A stretch of DNA of 64,000 bases from Candidatus Flexicrinis proximus (GTDB lineage: Bacteria > Chloroflexota > Anaerolineae > Aggregatilineales > Phototrophicaceae), in contig JADJQF010000033.1 of assembly GCA_016712885.1 (NCBI GenBank), forward strand, positions 682,001 to 746,000, in the 5' to 3' direction. This document shows positions 24,395 to 32,259 of this stretch, piece by piece. Position numbers and translations under genes: made by a program. The notes under the pieces were generated by a model. It was not told the origin of the DNA and made no database searches. It saw only the letters and a program-made list of their open reading frames with translations. The number at the start of each line of letters is the position of its first letter. The first letter of the stretch is position 1.

Positions 24395-24642
24395 ATCACC
24401 TCTTTGGACAATCGACGGGGTTTGAGCGGAGAATCGCCTCAAGTCTGCAAAGTATATGGGGCAATTGAAAAATGCGCTCCGGGTTCTGGATTCTGCTCGG
24501 GTATGCCCGGAAGTCAGCCGTGGCCTCTGTTCCTTAATCGCAGGCGGATTTCAGGTGTACCTTCGGTTAAAACGCGCTTTCACCCTGCCGCATACAGTCA
24601 TTCTTCGCCCGCCAACCGGGAATTAGCCTGAGGCGTGGAAAC

Positions 24643-24760
24643 GGACTGGCGTCCCACATAGAATGACGGACGTCAACCCGGGCAGCCGTTTCCCAAAACC
24701 TCGCCCCGGTAGACATCCGTCATCCGTATTTGGTGAAGACTAAACGGTTTTCGCCAGTCC
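24643..24760 (+). promoter_or_regulatory. Folded 5' leader of the iron transporter operon (candidate cis-regulatory RNA)
   Basis: Three nested complementary segments precede fbpA. Outer: GGACTGGCG (24643-24651) with CGCCAGTCC (24752-24760). Middle: ATGACGGACGTC (24663-24674) with GACATCCGTCAT (24712-24723), one mismatch in 12. Inner: CCGGG (24678-24682) with CCCGG (24705-24709). The ribosome-binding site AAGGAG follows a few bases later. No known riboswitch motif is recognised. The rest of the 388-bp gap (24395-24642) holds no gene that I can support. Confidence 0.5.
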
Positions 24761-24782
24761 TGCAACTCAAGGAGCCAAATCC

Positions 24783-25802
24783 ATGCATAAGTTCGTTACT
24801 GCCGCGCTGATGGTCTGCGCCCTGCTGATGCTGGCCGCCGCCCCGGCTGCCGCGCAAGACGCCGCCGAAACCCTGGTCGTCTATTCGGGGCGCAATGAAA
24901 CGCTGATCGCGCCGATCCTCGCCCGCTTCACCGAAGTGACCGGCGTTCAGGTGCAGGTTGTCTACGGCGATACGGCCGCCGTCGCTAATCAGATCCTCGA
25001 AGAAGGTGCCAACAGCCCCGCCGATGTCTATATCGGCCAGGATGCCGGAGCGCTTGGCGCGCTGGCCAAGGCTGGCGCGCTGTCGGTGCTGCCCGCCGAT
25101 GTGCTGGAGCGCGTCCCGTCGATCTATGCCTCGACCGATGGATACTGGGTTGGCCTTAGCGCTCGCGCTCGCGTGCTGGTCTACAACCCGACTCAGGTTG
25201 AAGCATTGGGACTCACCATTCCGACCTCAATCCTCGACCTCACCAAGCCCGAATACGCCAATCTGGTAGGGTGGGCGCCGGCCAACGCGTCCTTCCAGTC
25301 CAACGTAACTGCCTTGCGCCTGCTGCTCGGCGACGAAGCCGCAGCGCAGTGGCTGGCGGATATGGTCGCCAACGGTGCGGTTAGCTTTGGCAGCAGCAAC
25401 ACCAATCTCAATGTTGCGGTCGCCAGCGGCGAAGTCGTCTTCGGCATCACCAATCACTACTACATGCATAACCTGAAGAAGGAAACGCCGGATCTGAACC
25501 TCGTCCAGACCGTTTTCGCCCCCGGCGATGCCGGCGCATTGGTCAACGTGGCCGGTGCCGGCGTACTGGTGACCAGCACACAGCCGGGGCTGGCCCAGCG
25601 CCTGGTCCTGTTCCTGCTCGGCGGCGAGGCCCAATCCTATTTCACCGAAGTGACCAGCGAATACCCGCTTGTTGCCGGAATTGAGACTAATCCGAACCTG
25701 ATACCGCTTGATACACTGGTGCAGCCGAACCTCGACCTGAGCAACCTCGATGATCTGCAAACCACCCTTGAAATGATCGAAGCGAGCGGCGCGCTCGACT
25801 AG
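24783..25802 (+). CDS. fbpA: Ferric-iron ABC transporter substrate-binding protein
   Basis: Exported solute-binding protein of the FbpA/FutA/AfuA class, 339 residues. The signal peptide is MHKFVTAALMVCALLMLAAA with cleavage after AAAQ; no lipobox Cys is present, so it is soluble or held otherwise. The mature N-terminus ETLVVYSGRNETLIAPIL carries the YSGR motif of ferric-binding proteins, and NHYYMHNLKKE holds the C-terminal Tyr pair that binds iron in FbpA. The permease and ATPase genes follow at 26038 and 28843, interrupted by repeat copy 6 and two other genes. A thiamine or phosphonate ligand is a less likely alternative. Confidence 0.85.
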   Translation: MHKFVTAALMVCALLMLAAAPAAAQDAAETLVVYSGRNETLIAPILARFTEVTGVQVQVVYGDTAAVANQILEEGANSPADVYIGQDAGALGALAKAGALSVLPADVLERVPSIYASTDGYWVGLSARARVLVYNPTQVEALGLTIPTSILDLTKPEYANLVGWAPANASFQSNVTALRLLLGDEAAAQWLADMVANGAVSFGSSNTNLNVAVASGEVVFGITNHYYMHNLKKETPDLNLVQTVFAPGDAGALVNVAGAGVLVTSTQPGLAQRLVLFLLGGEAQSYFTEVTSEYPLVAGIETNPNLIPLDTLVQPNLDLSNLDDLQTTLEMIEASGALD

Positions 25803-25824
25803 AGTGCATTATGCACTTTGAATG

Positions 25825-25962
25825 TGGTTTCACCCCAGCAGGGATGCAGATCCCTGCGCCCTCTATTGGCCTTAGGCTTCGCCTGCGAAGCCTAAGGCCA
25901 ATAGAGGGAGTTCAGTGGGCGCAAGCCCTTTGGTGAAGGTGCGGAGGCAAAGCCTCTGCACA
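25825..25962 (+). repeat. Dispersed structured repeat, copy 6 (subfamily B, 24-bp perfect stem)
   Basis: Lies between fbpA and fbpB, 22 nt after the fbpA stop. Its central stem is perfect over 24 bp: 25859-25882 pairs with 25885-25908 (core GGCCTTAGGCTTCGC with GCGAAGCCTAAGGCC, loop CT). The ends are GTGGTTTCACCCC and GAGGCAAAGCCTC. Just before it, AGTGCATTATGCACT (25803-25817) forms another inverted repeat. Confidence 0.9.
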
Positions 25963-26037
25963 CCGTATCGATAAACTCACACTAAACTGAGTTCATAACA
26001 ACAGCAAGTCCGCCGGACGTTACCAAAGGTACCCTCA

Positions 26038-27660
26038 TTGGAAAATTCGTTTCCGAACATCCTGCGTTCCCTCGGCTCTCTCTCCGGTGAAACCCGCGGC
26101 CGCCTTCGCGCATCCCGCTGGGGGCTGGTTGCATTGTCCCTGCCGGTGGTTGCGGTGGTTGCCCTGCCGGTCGCCTATCTGCTCCTGCGGGCGGGGGGAG
26201 CCGGAAGCACCGGGATTGAGTACCTGCTCAGCGAACGGACGCTGACCATCATCGCCAAAAGCCTCGCCATGGCCTTCAGTGTCGCCGCGGCATCGGTTGC
26301 GGTCGGCCTTCCATTTGCATGGATGACGACCCGGACCACCCTCCCACTGCGGCGCTTCTGGCTGGTGGCGGGTCTGCTCACGATGGTCATACCCTCCTAT
26401 CTGGGTGCGATCACATTTGTCGAAGCCTTTGGGCCGGTTGGTGCGCTGCGCGACCTGCTCGCGCCATTGGGGGTCACCCGTCTTCCTCCGGTCTATGGCT
26501 TCTTCGGCACCTGGGTCGTGATGACGCTCTATACGTTTCCCTATGTCGTGCTGCCGGTCCGTGCCGCGCTCAGCCGTATCGACCCCGCGCAGGAAGAAGC
26601 GGCGCGCATGCTTGGGCTTGGCCGCTGGCGCGCATTCTTCAGGGTGACGCTTCCGCAGCTCCGGCCTGCACTGGCGGCGGGCGTGCTGCTTTCGATGCTC
26701 TATACGCTGAGCGATTTCGGCGTCGTCATGGTCCTGCGCTATAACGCCTTCACCCGCGCGATCTTTACCTCCTATAACAGCACATTCGACCGTGAACGCG
26801 CCGCGCTTCTCGCACTGGTGCTTGTCGCCCTGACCGCGGTTCTGGTCTGGCTCGACAGCCGCGCCGTCAAATCGCTGCCGACCTATCGTCATCAGGGCCA
26901 GTCGGCGCGCAAGTCGTCTCTCATTCCGCTTGGACGCTGGACCATTCCCGCGTTATTCCTGTTTACGATGCTGGTCGTTGTCGGCGTTGGAATCCCTGTG
27001 GCTGTGCTTTCCGGCTGGGCGTTTAACCCCAACATTACGTCGACGGTTCCGGTCGAGCTGGAACACCTCGCCGCGAATTCTGTCGCTGTGAGCGCCATCA
27101 CTGCGATCGTGGTCGGGCTTGCGGCACTTCCGCTGGCGCTGATGGCGACGCGGCTGACCTCCCGCTTGAGCCGCATGCTGGTCGGGATCTCCTATATCGG
27201 GAATGTGTTGCCAGGGCTGGTGGTTGGCCTCGCGCTCGTCCACTTCGCGGCCAACTACCTCCCGTCCATTTACCAGTCCATTCCGCTGCTTGTCGTTGGC
27301 TATGCGATCCGTTTTCTGCCCTATTCCGTCGGCGCGACGCGTTCGGCACTAGCAATGATCAGCCCGCGCCTCGACGAAGCCGCCCGAACGCTCGGCTGTA
27401 CCGGTTGGCGGGCGACGGCGCGTATCACGCTGCCCTTAGCCCGAACCGGCGTCTTTGGGGGGATGGCGCTCGTCGCGCTCTCGGCGATGAAAGAACTGCC
27501 GACGACACTGATGCTCTCGCCGATCGGCTTCAGGAACCTCGCTACCCGTGCCTGGACCGGATACGACTCCGCCTCTTATGCCCTAGTCGGCGCGCCGGGG
27601 CTGCTGCTGCTCGCGGTTAGCGCGCTTACCTTGTTCGTGTTACTCTGGCAGAAAGAGTAG
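26038..27660 (+). CDS. fbpB: Ferric-iron ABC transporter permease (fused two-half type)
   Basis: Inner-membrane permease of 540 residues, the FbpB/SfuB architecture in which two six-helix permease halves are fused. Each half has its own EAA loop: EEAARMLGLGRWRAFFRVTLPQ near 189 and DEAARTLGCTGWRATARITLP near 450. Start is TTG at 26038 with AAAGGT seven bases upstream. It works with the binding protein upstream and the ATPase at 28843. The spacing of 235 nt from fbpA contains repeat copy 6, which may lower permease expression compared with the binding protein (inference). Confidence 0.88.
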   Translation: MENSFPNILRSLGSLSGETRGRLRASRWGLVALSLPVVAVVALPVAYLLLRAGGAGSTGIEYLLSERTLTIIAKSLAMAFSVAAASVAVGLPFAWMTTRTTLPLRRFWLVAGLLTMVIPSYLGAITFVEAFGPVGALRDLLAPLGVTRLPPVYGFFGTWVVMTLYTFPYVVLPVRAALSRIDPAQEEAARMLGLGRWRAFFRVTLPQLRPALAAGVLLSMLYTLSDFGVVMVLRYNAFTRAIFTSYNSTFDRERAALLALVLVALTAVLVWLDSRAVKSLPTYRHQGQSARKSSLIPLGRWTIPALFLFTMLVVVGVGIPVAVLSGWAFNPNITSTVPVELEHLAANSVAVSAITAIVVGLAALPLALMATRLTSRLSRMLVGISYIGNVLPGLVVGLALVHFAANYLPSIYQSIPLLVVGYAIRFLPYSVGATRSALAMISPRLDEAARTLGCTGWRATARITLPLARTGVFGGMALVALSAMKELPTTLMLSPIGFRNLATRAWTGYDSASYALVGAPGLLLLAVSALTLFVLLWQKE

Positions 27661-27682
27661 TGCGCTTGGGGGGAGGGCGGAC

Positions 27683-28039
27683 ATGCGTTGGCTGCGGCGT
27701 ATAAGTCTCACAGCGGTGCTGGCATTGATTTTTGCTGAAGGGGACTCGAATTCCGACTCCGACTCGGGTGACTCGGACTCCGGCAGTTCAGACTCGGGGG
27801 ATTCGGACCCGGGTCTGGTGGGCAGTGTCAGCAATGCCAGCTCTAACACCAACACTACAGGCATGACCGGCGGCACCAGCAGCGACGGCAGTGACTCCAA
27901 CAGCGGGCCGTCGGGCGGCGACCAGACCCCTCCGCAAGGTCGTAAACCCGGCGAACCCGGCATCACAGGCGCGATGGACGAGCGCGACCTAACGGATATT
28001 CCGTATCGGAGCGGCGGGGACAGTCCGATCAAGAAGTAG
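27683..28039 (+). CDS. Small exported Ser-Asp-rich low-complexity protein
   Basis: 118 residues. A short hydrophobic N-terminus (MRWLRRISLTAVLALIFA) resembles a signal peptide, followed by SD repeats (DSNSDSDSGDSDSGSSDSGD), an Asn/Ser/Thr/Gly stretch and a Pro/Gly-rich end. The ribosome-binding site GGGGGGAGGGCGGAC is strong. It lies 22 nt after fbpB and 18 nt before the acyltransferase gene, so it is within the iron operon. The acidic serine-rich body could bind metal cations, but this is inference only; I know no matching family. Confidence 0.55.
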   Translation: MRWLRRISLTAVLALIFAEGDSNSDSDSGDSDSGSSDSGDSDPGLVGSVSNASSNTNTTGMTGGTSSDGSDSNSGPSGGDQTPPQGRKPGEPGITGAMDERDLTDIPYRSGGDSPIKK

Positions 28040-28057
28040 CCGCCTCAAGGAACGCTC

Positions 28058-28843
28058 GTGACGCCTGCGCCCGCTCTTTCTGCTGACCGCATGTCGGCGC
28101 TTACCGCCTATATCGGCCGCCGTCCCCTCAAACCCCGCTTCTGGCTGTGTTTTGCCGCCGAAACGCTGGGCGGCCGGAGTGTTGGCCGTGTAATCCACGC
28201 GCGCGCCGCCTCTGAAAGCCTCTCTAAAGTCGAGGGACTGGAGAACGTGCCTGCTGCCGGAGAATTCATCCTGGCCGCCAATCACTTCTCCGGCCGTGCT
28301 GCCTACGACACCACCGCGATGGCGCTTCTGGCCGCATCACGCTCCCGGCCGGATATCCTCGACCGGGTAACGATGGTGGTCGGTCAGCACCAGATGTTCG
28401 TCCCCTCCCGGCTGCGAAGAGTGGTGATAAGCCAGACGCGAAGGCTGGTCGACTGGGTGTTTCACCGCTGGCGTGCCCACGCACTGCGTATCCCGCTCAG
28501 GAATTCCGAACCCAGCCCTGTGGGACTGCGCGCCTGGCGCGAACGGCGCCAGCCGGTTTTTGTCTTCCCGGAAGGGCGCGCTGGGGTCACATTCGGGAAG
28601 ATCCGCCGTGGCGCAGGGCGTTGGCTGGCGGCTCAGGACATGCCGGTCGTGCCGGTTGGCGTCTGGTGGGAACAGGATGGCGGCTGGAGCGTGTGTTTTG
28701 GAGCGCCAATCCCCTGGACGCACCGCCTCGATCTACGCGACGTCCAGTTGGGTCTCGAAATGGCTGCGCTGCTGCCTGAAGCATTAGCATTCGATTGGCA
28801 GCTGGACCTTGCCCGTTGGCGCGCGGCACATCACCCGCGATAA
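28058..28843 (+). CDS. PlsC-like (LPLAT) acyltransferase
   Basis: 261-residue phospholipid/glycerol acyltransferase-like protein. Motif I is AANHFSG (Asn-His), with the usual HxxxxD Asp displaced (NHFSGRAAYD), motif III is FPEGRAG (about 168-174) and motif IV is MPVVPVGVWW. The Asp shift makes enzymatic activity less certain. Start GTG has AAGGA seven bases upstream. Its TAA stop shares bases with the ATG of the next gene (TAATG), so it is coupled to the transporter ATPase. It could acylate a lipid or carrier, and the link to iron uptake is unclear. Confidence 0.75.
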   Translation: MTPAPALSADRMSALTAYIGRRPLKPRFWLCFAAETLGGRSVGRVIHARAASESLSKVEGLENVPAAGEFILAANHFSGRAAYDTTAMALLAASRSRPDILDRVTMVVGQHQMFVPSRLRRVVISQTRRLVDWVFHRWRAHALRIPLRNSEPSPVGLRAWRERRQPVFVFPEGRAGVTFGKIRRGAGRWLAAQDMPVVPVGVWWEQDGGWSVCFGAPIPWTHRLDLRDVQLGLEMAALLPEALAFDWQLDLARWRAAHHPR

Positions 28844-29904
28844 TGGCAGGCATGACTCCAGAACGCACCTCATCTACCCGTATTGCCACTGTCCTCGATG
28901 TTCAGCGCCTGTCCAAGTCCTACGGCTCGGTGCGCGCGGTCCACGAGGCGTCCTTTAACCTGCGCAGCGGCCAGTTCGTGACCCTGCTTGGGCCGAGCGG
29001 CTGCGGCAAAACCACCACCCTGCGCCTCATCGCCGGGTTCGAGCCGCCTGATGCCGGGTCGATTGCCATTCACGGCCGCACGGTTGCCGCTCCCGCGGTC
29101 TATGTGCCCCCGGAACAGCGCCGCGTGGGCATGGTCTTTCAGGACTATGCGCTCTTCCCGCACCTCAATGTTGCTGACAACGTCGGTTTTGGCGTCCGTG
29201 CCGATAAGCGCACCCGTGCCGCCCGGGTTGCGGAGATGCTTGCGCTCGTCGGGCTGGAGGGCTATGGCCATCGTATGCCAGGCGCCTTGAGCGGCGGTCA
29301 ACAGCAGCGCGTCGCGCTTGCCCGGGCGCTTGCCCCTGCGCCAGAACTCCTGCTGCTGGATGAACCCTTCAGCAACCTCGATGCCGCCCTGCGGGCTCAG
29401 GTTCGCGCCGAACTCCGGTCGATCCTGCGCAGCGCCGGCGAGTCGGTCGTCTTCGTCACCCATGACCAGGAAGAGGCGCTCAGTCTGTCGGACTTCATCG
29501 CGGTGATGTTCGACGGCACAGTCGCCCAGATGGCACCGCCGCTTGCCCTGTATACCCGCCCTGCGACTCGCCGCGTCGCCGAGTTTGTCGGTGAGGCCTA
29601 CTGGCTGCAGGCACACGCGACCGGAATGACGGCAACCTCGGCGCTGGGTGAAATCACGCTGGTTGAGCCGCGGCAGGGCGAAATCGACGCCCTGATCCGC
29701 CCCGAACAGCTGACCCTGGGCGAGGGCGGCGTGCTCGCTCGCGTCGAATGGCGCGAGTTCTACGGCCACGATCAGCGTATTGGCATCCGGCTGGCCGATG
29801 GCCGTACCATGGCCGCTCGCACCGCTCCGCATCTGCCGATCTCCACCGGCGACACCGTCACCGTCAAGCTGCGCGGCCCGCTATTGCCCTTCGCGCGAGA
29901 ATAA
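28843..29904 (+). CDS. fbpC: Ferric-iron ABC transporter ATP-binding protein
   Basis: Cytosolic ATPase of 353 residues. Walker A GPSGCGKTTTLRL, Q-loop VFQDYALFPHLNV, signature ALSGGQQQRVALARAL, Walker B LLLLDEPFSNLDA and H-loop VTHDQEEALSLSD are all intact. The last ~120 residues form a TOBE-like regulatory domain (DALIRPEQLTLGEG), as in FbpC/PotA. The start at 28843 overlaps the acyltransferase stop (TAATG); an alternative ATG is at 28852. It completes the transporter begun at 24783. Confidence 0.9.
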   Translation: MAGMTPERTSSTRIATVLDVQRLSKSYGSVRAVHEASFNLRSGQFVTLLGPSGCGKTTTLRLIAGFEPPDAGSIAIHGRTVAAPAVYVPPEQRRVGMVFQDYALFPHLNVADNVGFGVRADKRTRAARVAEMLALVGLEGYGHRMPGALSGGQQQRVALARALAPAPELLLLDEPFSNLDAALRAQVRAELRSILRSAGESVVFVTHDQEEALSLSDFIAVMFDGTVAQMAPPLALYTRPATRRVAEFVGEAYWLQAHATGMTATSALGEITLVEPRQGEIDALIRPEQLTLGEGGVLARVEWREFYGHDQRIGIRLADGRTMAARTAPHLPISTGDTVTVKLRGPLLPFARE

Positions 29905-29943
29905 ATCCCGGAGTCCAGCAGCATCATCTGAGTCCACTGTCAT

Positions 29944-29970
29944 TTGAAAAATGTTGAACCGTGCTAGAAT
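29944..29970 (+). promoter_or_regulatory. Candidate promoter of the M29 aminopeptidase gene
   Basis: TTGAAA (29944-29949), a 15-bp spacer and TAGAAT (29965-29970) lie 47 bp before the start at 30017. The spacer is short, so the call is tentative. Confidence 0.3.
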
Positions 29971-30016
29971 TGCCTGTGTCGTTTTGAACGTCTGGGTAAG
30001 AAAGGGCGCGGCAAAT

Positions 30017-31120
30017 ATGAATGATATTCGGCTCACTCGGCTGGCAGACCTGCTGGTAAATTATTCGACAAACGTAAAGAAGGGCGATTGGGTGGGCATC
30101 CTCGGAGATGTCACCGCGCTGCCGGCCCTGCGTGAAATCTATTCGGCGGTACTCAAGGCGGGCGGCAATCCCTCGCTCTTCCTCGACGACGAAACCATGA
30201 AGCGCCAGTTCCTGCGCGAAGCCGACGACGATCAGATGGCGTGGCTCGACCCGATGCACACCCTCTACTATGACAAAGCCGATGTCTACATCCGTATCGG
30301 CGGCGTCGGCAATACGCGCGCCATGTCTACCATCCCCGGCAAACGCGTTCAGAAGCTCGCCGAACACCGCCGGTCGTGGCTCAGCACCCGTCTCAACCGG
30401 GCGGCTGAGGGCAATTTCCGCTGGGTCGGTGCCTGGTATCCCAACGAGGGCAGCGCGCAGGAAGCCAACCTCAGCATCGAGGAGTACGCCGACTTCCTGT
30501 ACGGCGCGATGTTCTGCGATAAGCAGGACCCGGTCGCCGAATGGACGCGCGTCCGTAACGAGCAGCAGGGCAAGGTTGACTATCTCAAAGGCAAGGAGCA
30601 CGTCACGCTCAAAGGCCCGAACATCGACCTTAGCCTGAGCATCAAAGAACGCGGGTTCGTCAACTGTTCCGGTCTGCGCAATATGCCGGACGGCGAGATT
30701 TTTACCGGCCCGGTCGAGGAGTCGGTCAACGGTTGGGTGCGCTACAGCTATCCGTCAATCGTGGGCGGTCGCGCGGTCAGCGGCATCGAACTCAAGTTCG
30801 AAAACGGCAAGGTCGTCCAGGCCACCGCCAAAGAGAACGACGATCTGTTGCAGGCGCAGCTGAATACCGACGCCGGCGCCCGTTATCTGGGTGAATTCGC
30901 CATCGGCACCAACTTCGGCATCAACAAGTTCACCAGCAACATCCTGTTCGACGAGAAGATCGGCGGCACCGTACATATGGCTGTCGGGATGGGCTACCCG
31001 GAGACGGGCAGCAAGAATCGCAGCGCCGTCCACTGGGACATGATCTGCGATATGCGCACGGACAGCGAAATCCACGTCGATGGCGAGCTGTTCTACAAGA
31101 ACGGCGCCTTTGTGATCTAG
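30017..31120 (+). CDS. Aminopeptidase, M29 family (AmpS/PepS-like)
   Basis: Cytosolic metal-dependent aminopeptidase, 367 residues, releasing N-terminal residues from peptides. Start MNDIRLTRLADLLVNYSTNV is the family start; an upstream extension lacks support. The catalytic region is clear: NMPDGEIFTGPVE (Glu), GEFAIGTNFGINKFTSNILF (Glu), DEKIGGTVHMAVGMGYPETG (His) and SAVHWDMICDM (His, Asp). These supply the two-metal site of the family. Together with the S9 peptidase at 32260 it suggests peptide use as a carbon source. Confidence 0.93.
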   Translation: MNDIRLTRLADLLVNYSTNVKKGDWVGILGDVTALPALREIYSAVLKAGGNPSLFLDDETMKRQFLREADDDQMAWLDPMHTLYYDKADVYIRIGGVGNTRAMSTIPGKRVQKLAEHRRSWLSTRLNRAAEGNFRWVGAWYPNEGSAQEANLSIEEYADFLYGAMFCDKQDPVAEWTRVRNEQQGKVDYLKGKEHVTLKGPNIDLSLSIKERGFVNCSGLRNMPDGEIFTGPVEESVNGWVRYSYPSIVGGRAVSGIELKFENGKVVQATAKENDDLLQAQLNTDAGARYLGEFAIGTNFGINKFTSNILFDEKIGGTVHMAVGMGYPETGSKNRSAVHWDMICDMRTDSEIHVDGELFYKNGAFVI

Positions 31121-31284
31121 CGCGTCCAGGTCGAACCACGGGGTGCGGGTCTTCTGCCAAATTGAGCCGAATGGCCCGCACACCGAATCGCCTGAATTCC
31201 CGCCAAAGCTGTCCCCAAGGCAAGCAGAACATGCGACTTTCGGGTAATCTGATAGAGATAAACCCTGTTGCGAAGGAGCTCTCG

Positions 31285-32244
31285 ATGCCCCGTGTACTGC
31301 GCTATCTACTTGCTTTGACCGTGATCTCGCTCACAGCAGCGTTTGCGTTTGCCCAACCTGGCGGCGGCGGAACCGGATCGTCGGATCCGACCAATCCGGC
31401 CTCACGCCCGCCAATCATCGAGGATTTCCAGGACATTCTGGATAACCCTGAAGCGGCGATGGGCGAACTCATCCAGATCGTTCAGCGCGAAGTTGAGAAC
31501 TTCCTTCGGGAAAACCGGGCACTCGTCGACGAGAACCTTGATGCGCTCCCTGCTGCGCTCGGCGCGACGACGACCCGCGTGCTGGCACTGGCGCTCGGCG
31601 CGCTGGCGTTGATCTTCCCGCCGCGTACCAAGGTCTGGGCGTGGCTGTTTCTCGGCGCCGTGATCGGGCTGATCGTGGCCCAGATCCCGCTCGGCGATGA
31701 CGTCCGCCGGACTCTTTTCACGAGCGATCTCGACTTCCTGATGGCCGAACCACAGGCGACGATCGCCATGATTGCCGTGGGCGCGCTTGCAGGTCTGATC
31801 GTGCTGTCTCCACTCTACTTCTTCACGCTGGCGCTCGCCGGTGTCCTCGTGGGTATCACCATCGCCCTGCATGTGGTCGGCTACGATCCGGACCTCGCCG
31901 CGCCTGCCATGGCGATTGGCGGGTTTCTGGGCTTTATCCTGATGGCCTACGCCGTCGGACGCGGCAGCCTGCTGGTGCCGATCGCGGTCGGGTCTGCGCT
32001 GATCGTGTTCGGCCTGGGCATTGGCGTCAGCTGGATGGTTCCCCTGATGGTCGCCAGTGGCCTGGTTACCGCCGCCCGCTCGTCTGCGGGCAAGCAGCGC
32101 CTCAAGCGAACCTCGCTCCCAACCCTGACCCTGGCCGAAGGCAGGGTCAATCTGGATAACAACAAGGCCAGAACGCGCGAACATCTGCACGAAATTATCC
32201 CCACCATGGCCGATGACCGCGATAACCCGTTGATTAAGCGCTAA
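31285..32244 (+). CDS. Multi-pass membrane protein with signal peptide, function unknown
   Basis: 319 residues. Start at 31285 follows AAGGAG and gives the signal peptide MPRVLRYLLALTVISLTAAF with cleavage near FAQP. A Gly/Ser/Pro linker and a helical stretch (FQDILDNPEAAMGELIQIVQ) precede about seven or eight membrane helices from residue 100 to 275 (for example VLALALGALALIFPP, FLGAVIGLIVAQIPLG, MIAVGALAGLIVLSPLYFFT, ALAGVLVGITIALHVVG). The pattern resembles TMEM198/DUF4203-like proteins. The C-terminal tail is charged. It lies 15 nt before the S9 peptidase gene, probably in one transcript. Confidence 0.72.
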   Translation: MPRVLRYLLALTVISLTAAFAFAQPGGGGTGSSDPTNPASRPPIIEDFQDILDNPEAAMGELIQIVQREVENFLRENRALVDENLDALPAALGATTTRVLALALGALALIFPPRTKVWAWLFLGAVIGLIVAQIPLGDDVRRTLFTSDLDFLMAEPQATIAMIAVGALAGLIVLSPLYFFTLALAGVLVGITIALHVVGYDPDLAAPAMAIGGFLGFILMAYAVGRGSLLVPIAVGSALIVFGLGIGVSWMVPLMVASGLVTAARSSAGKQRLKRTSLPTLTLAEGRVNLDNNKARTREHLHEIIPTMADDRDNPLIKR

Positions 32245-32259
32245 ACAACTGAGGATCCG

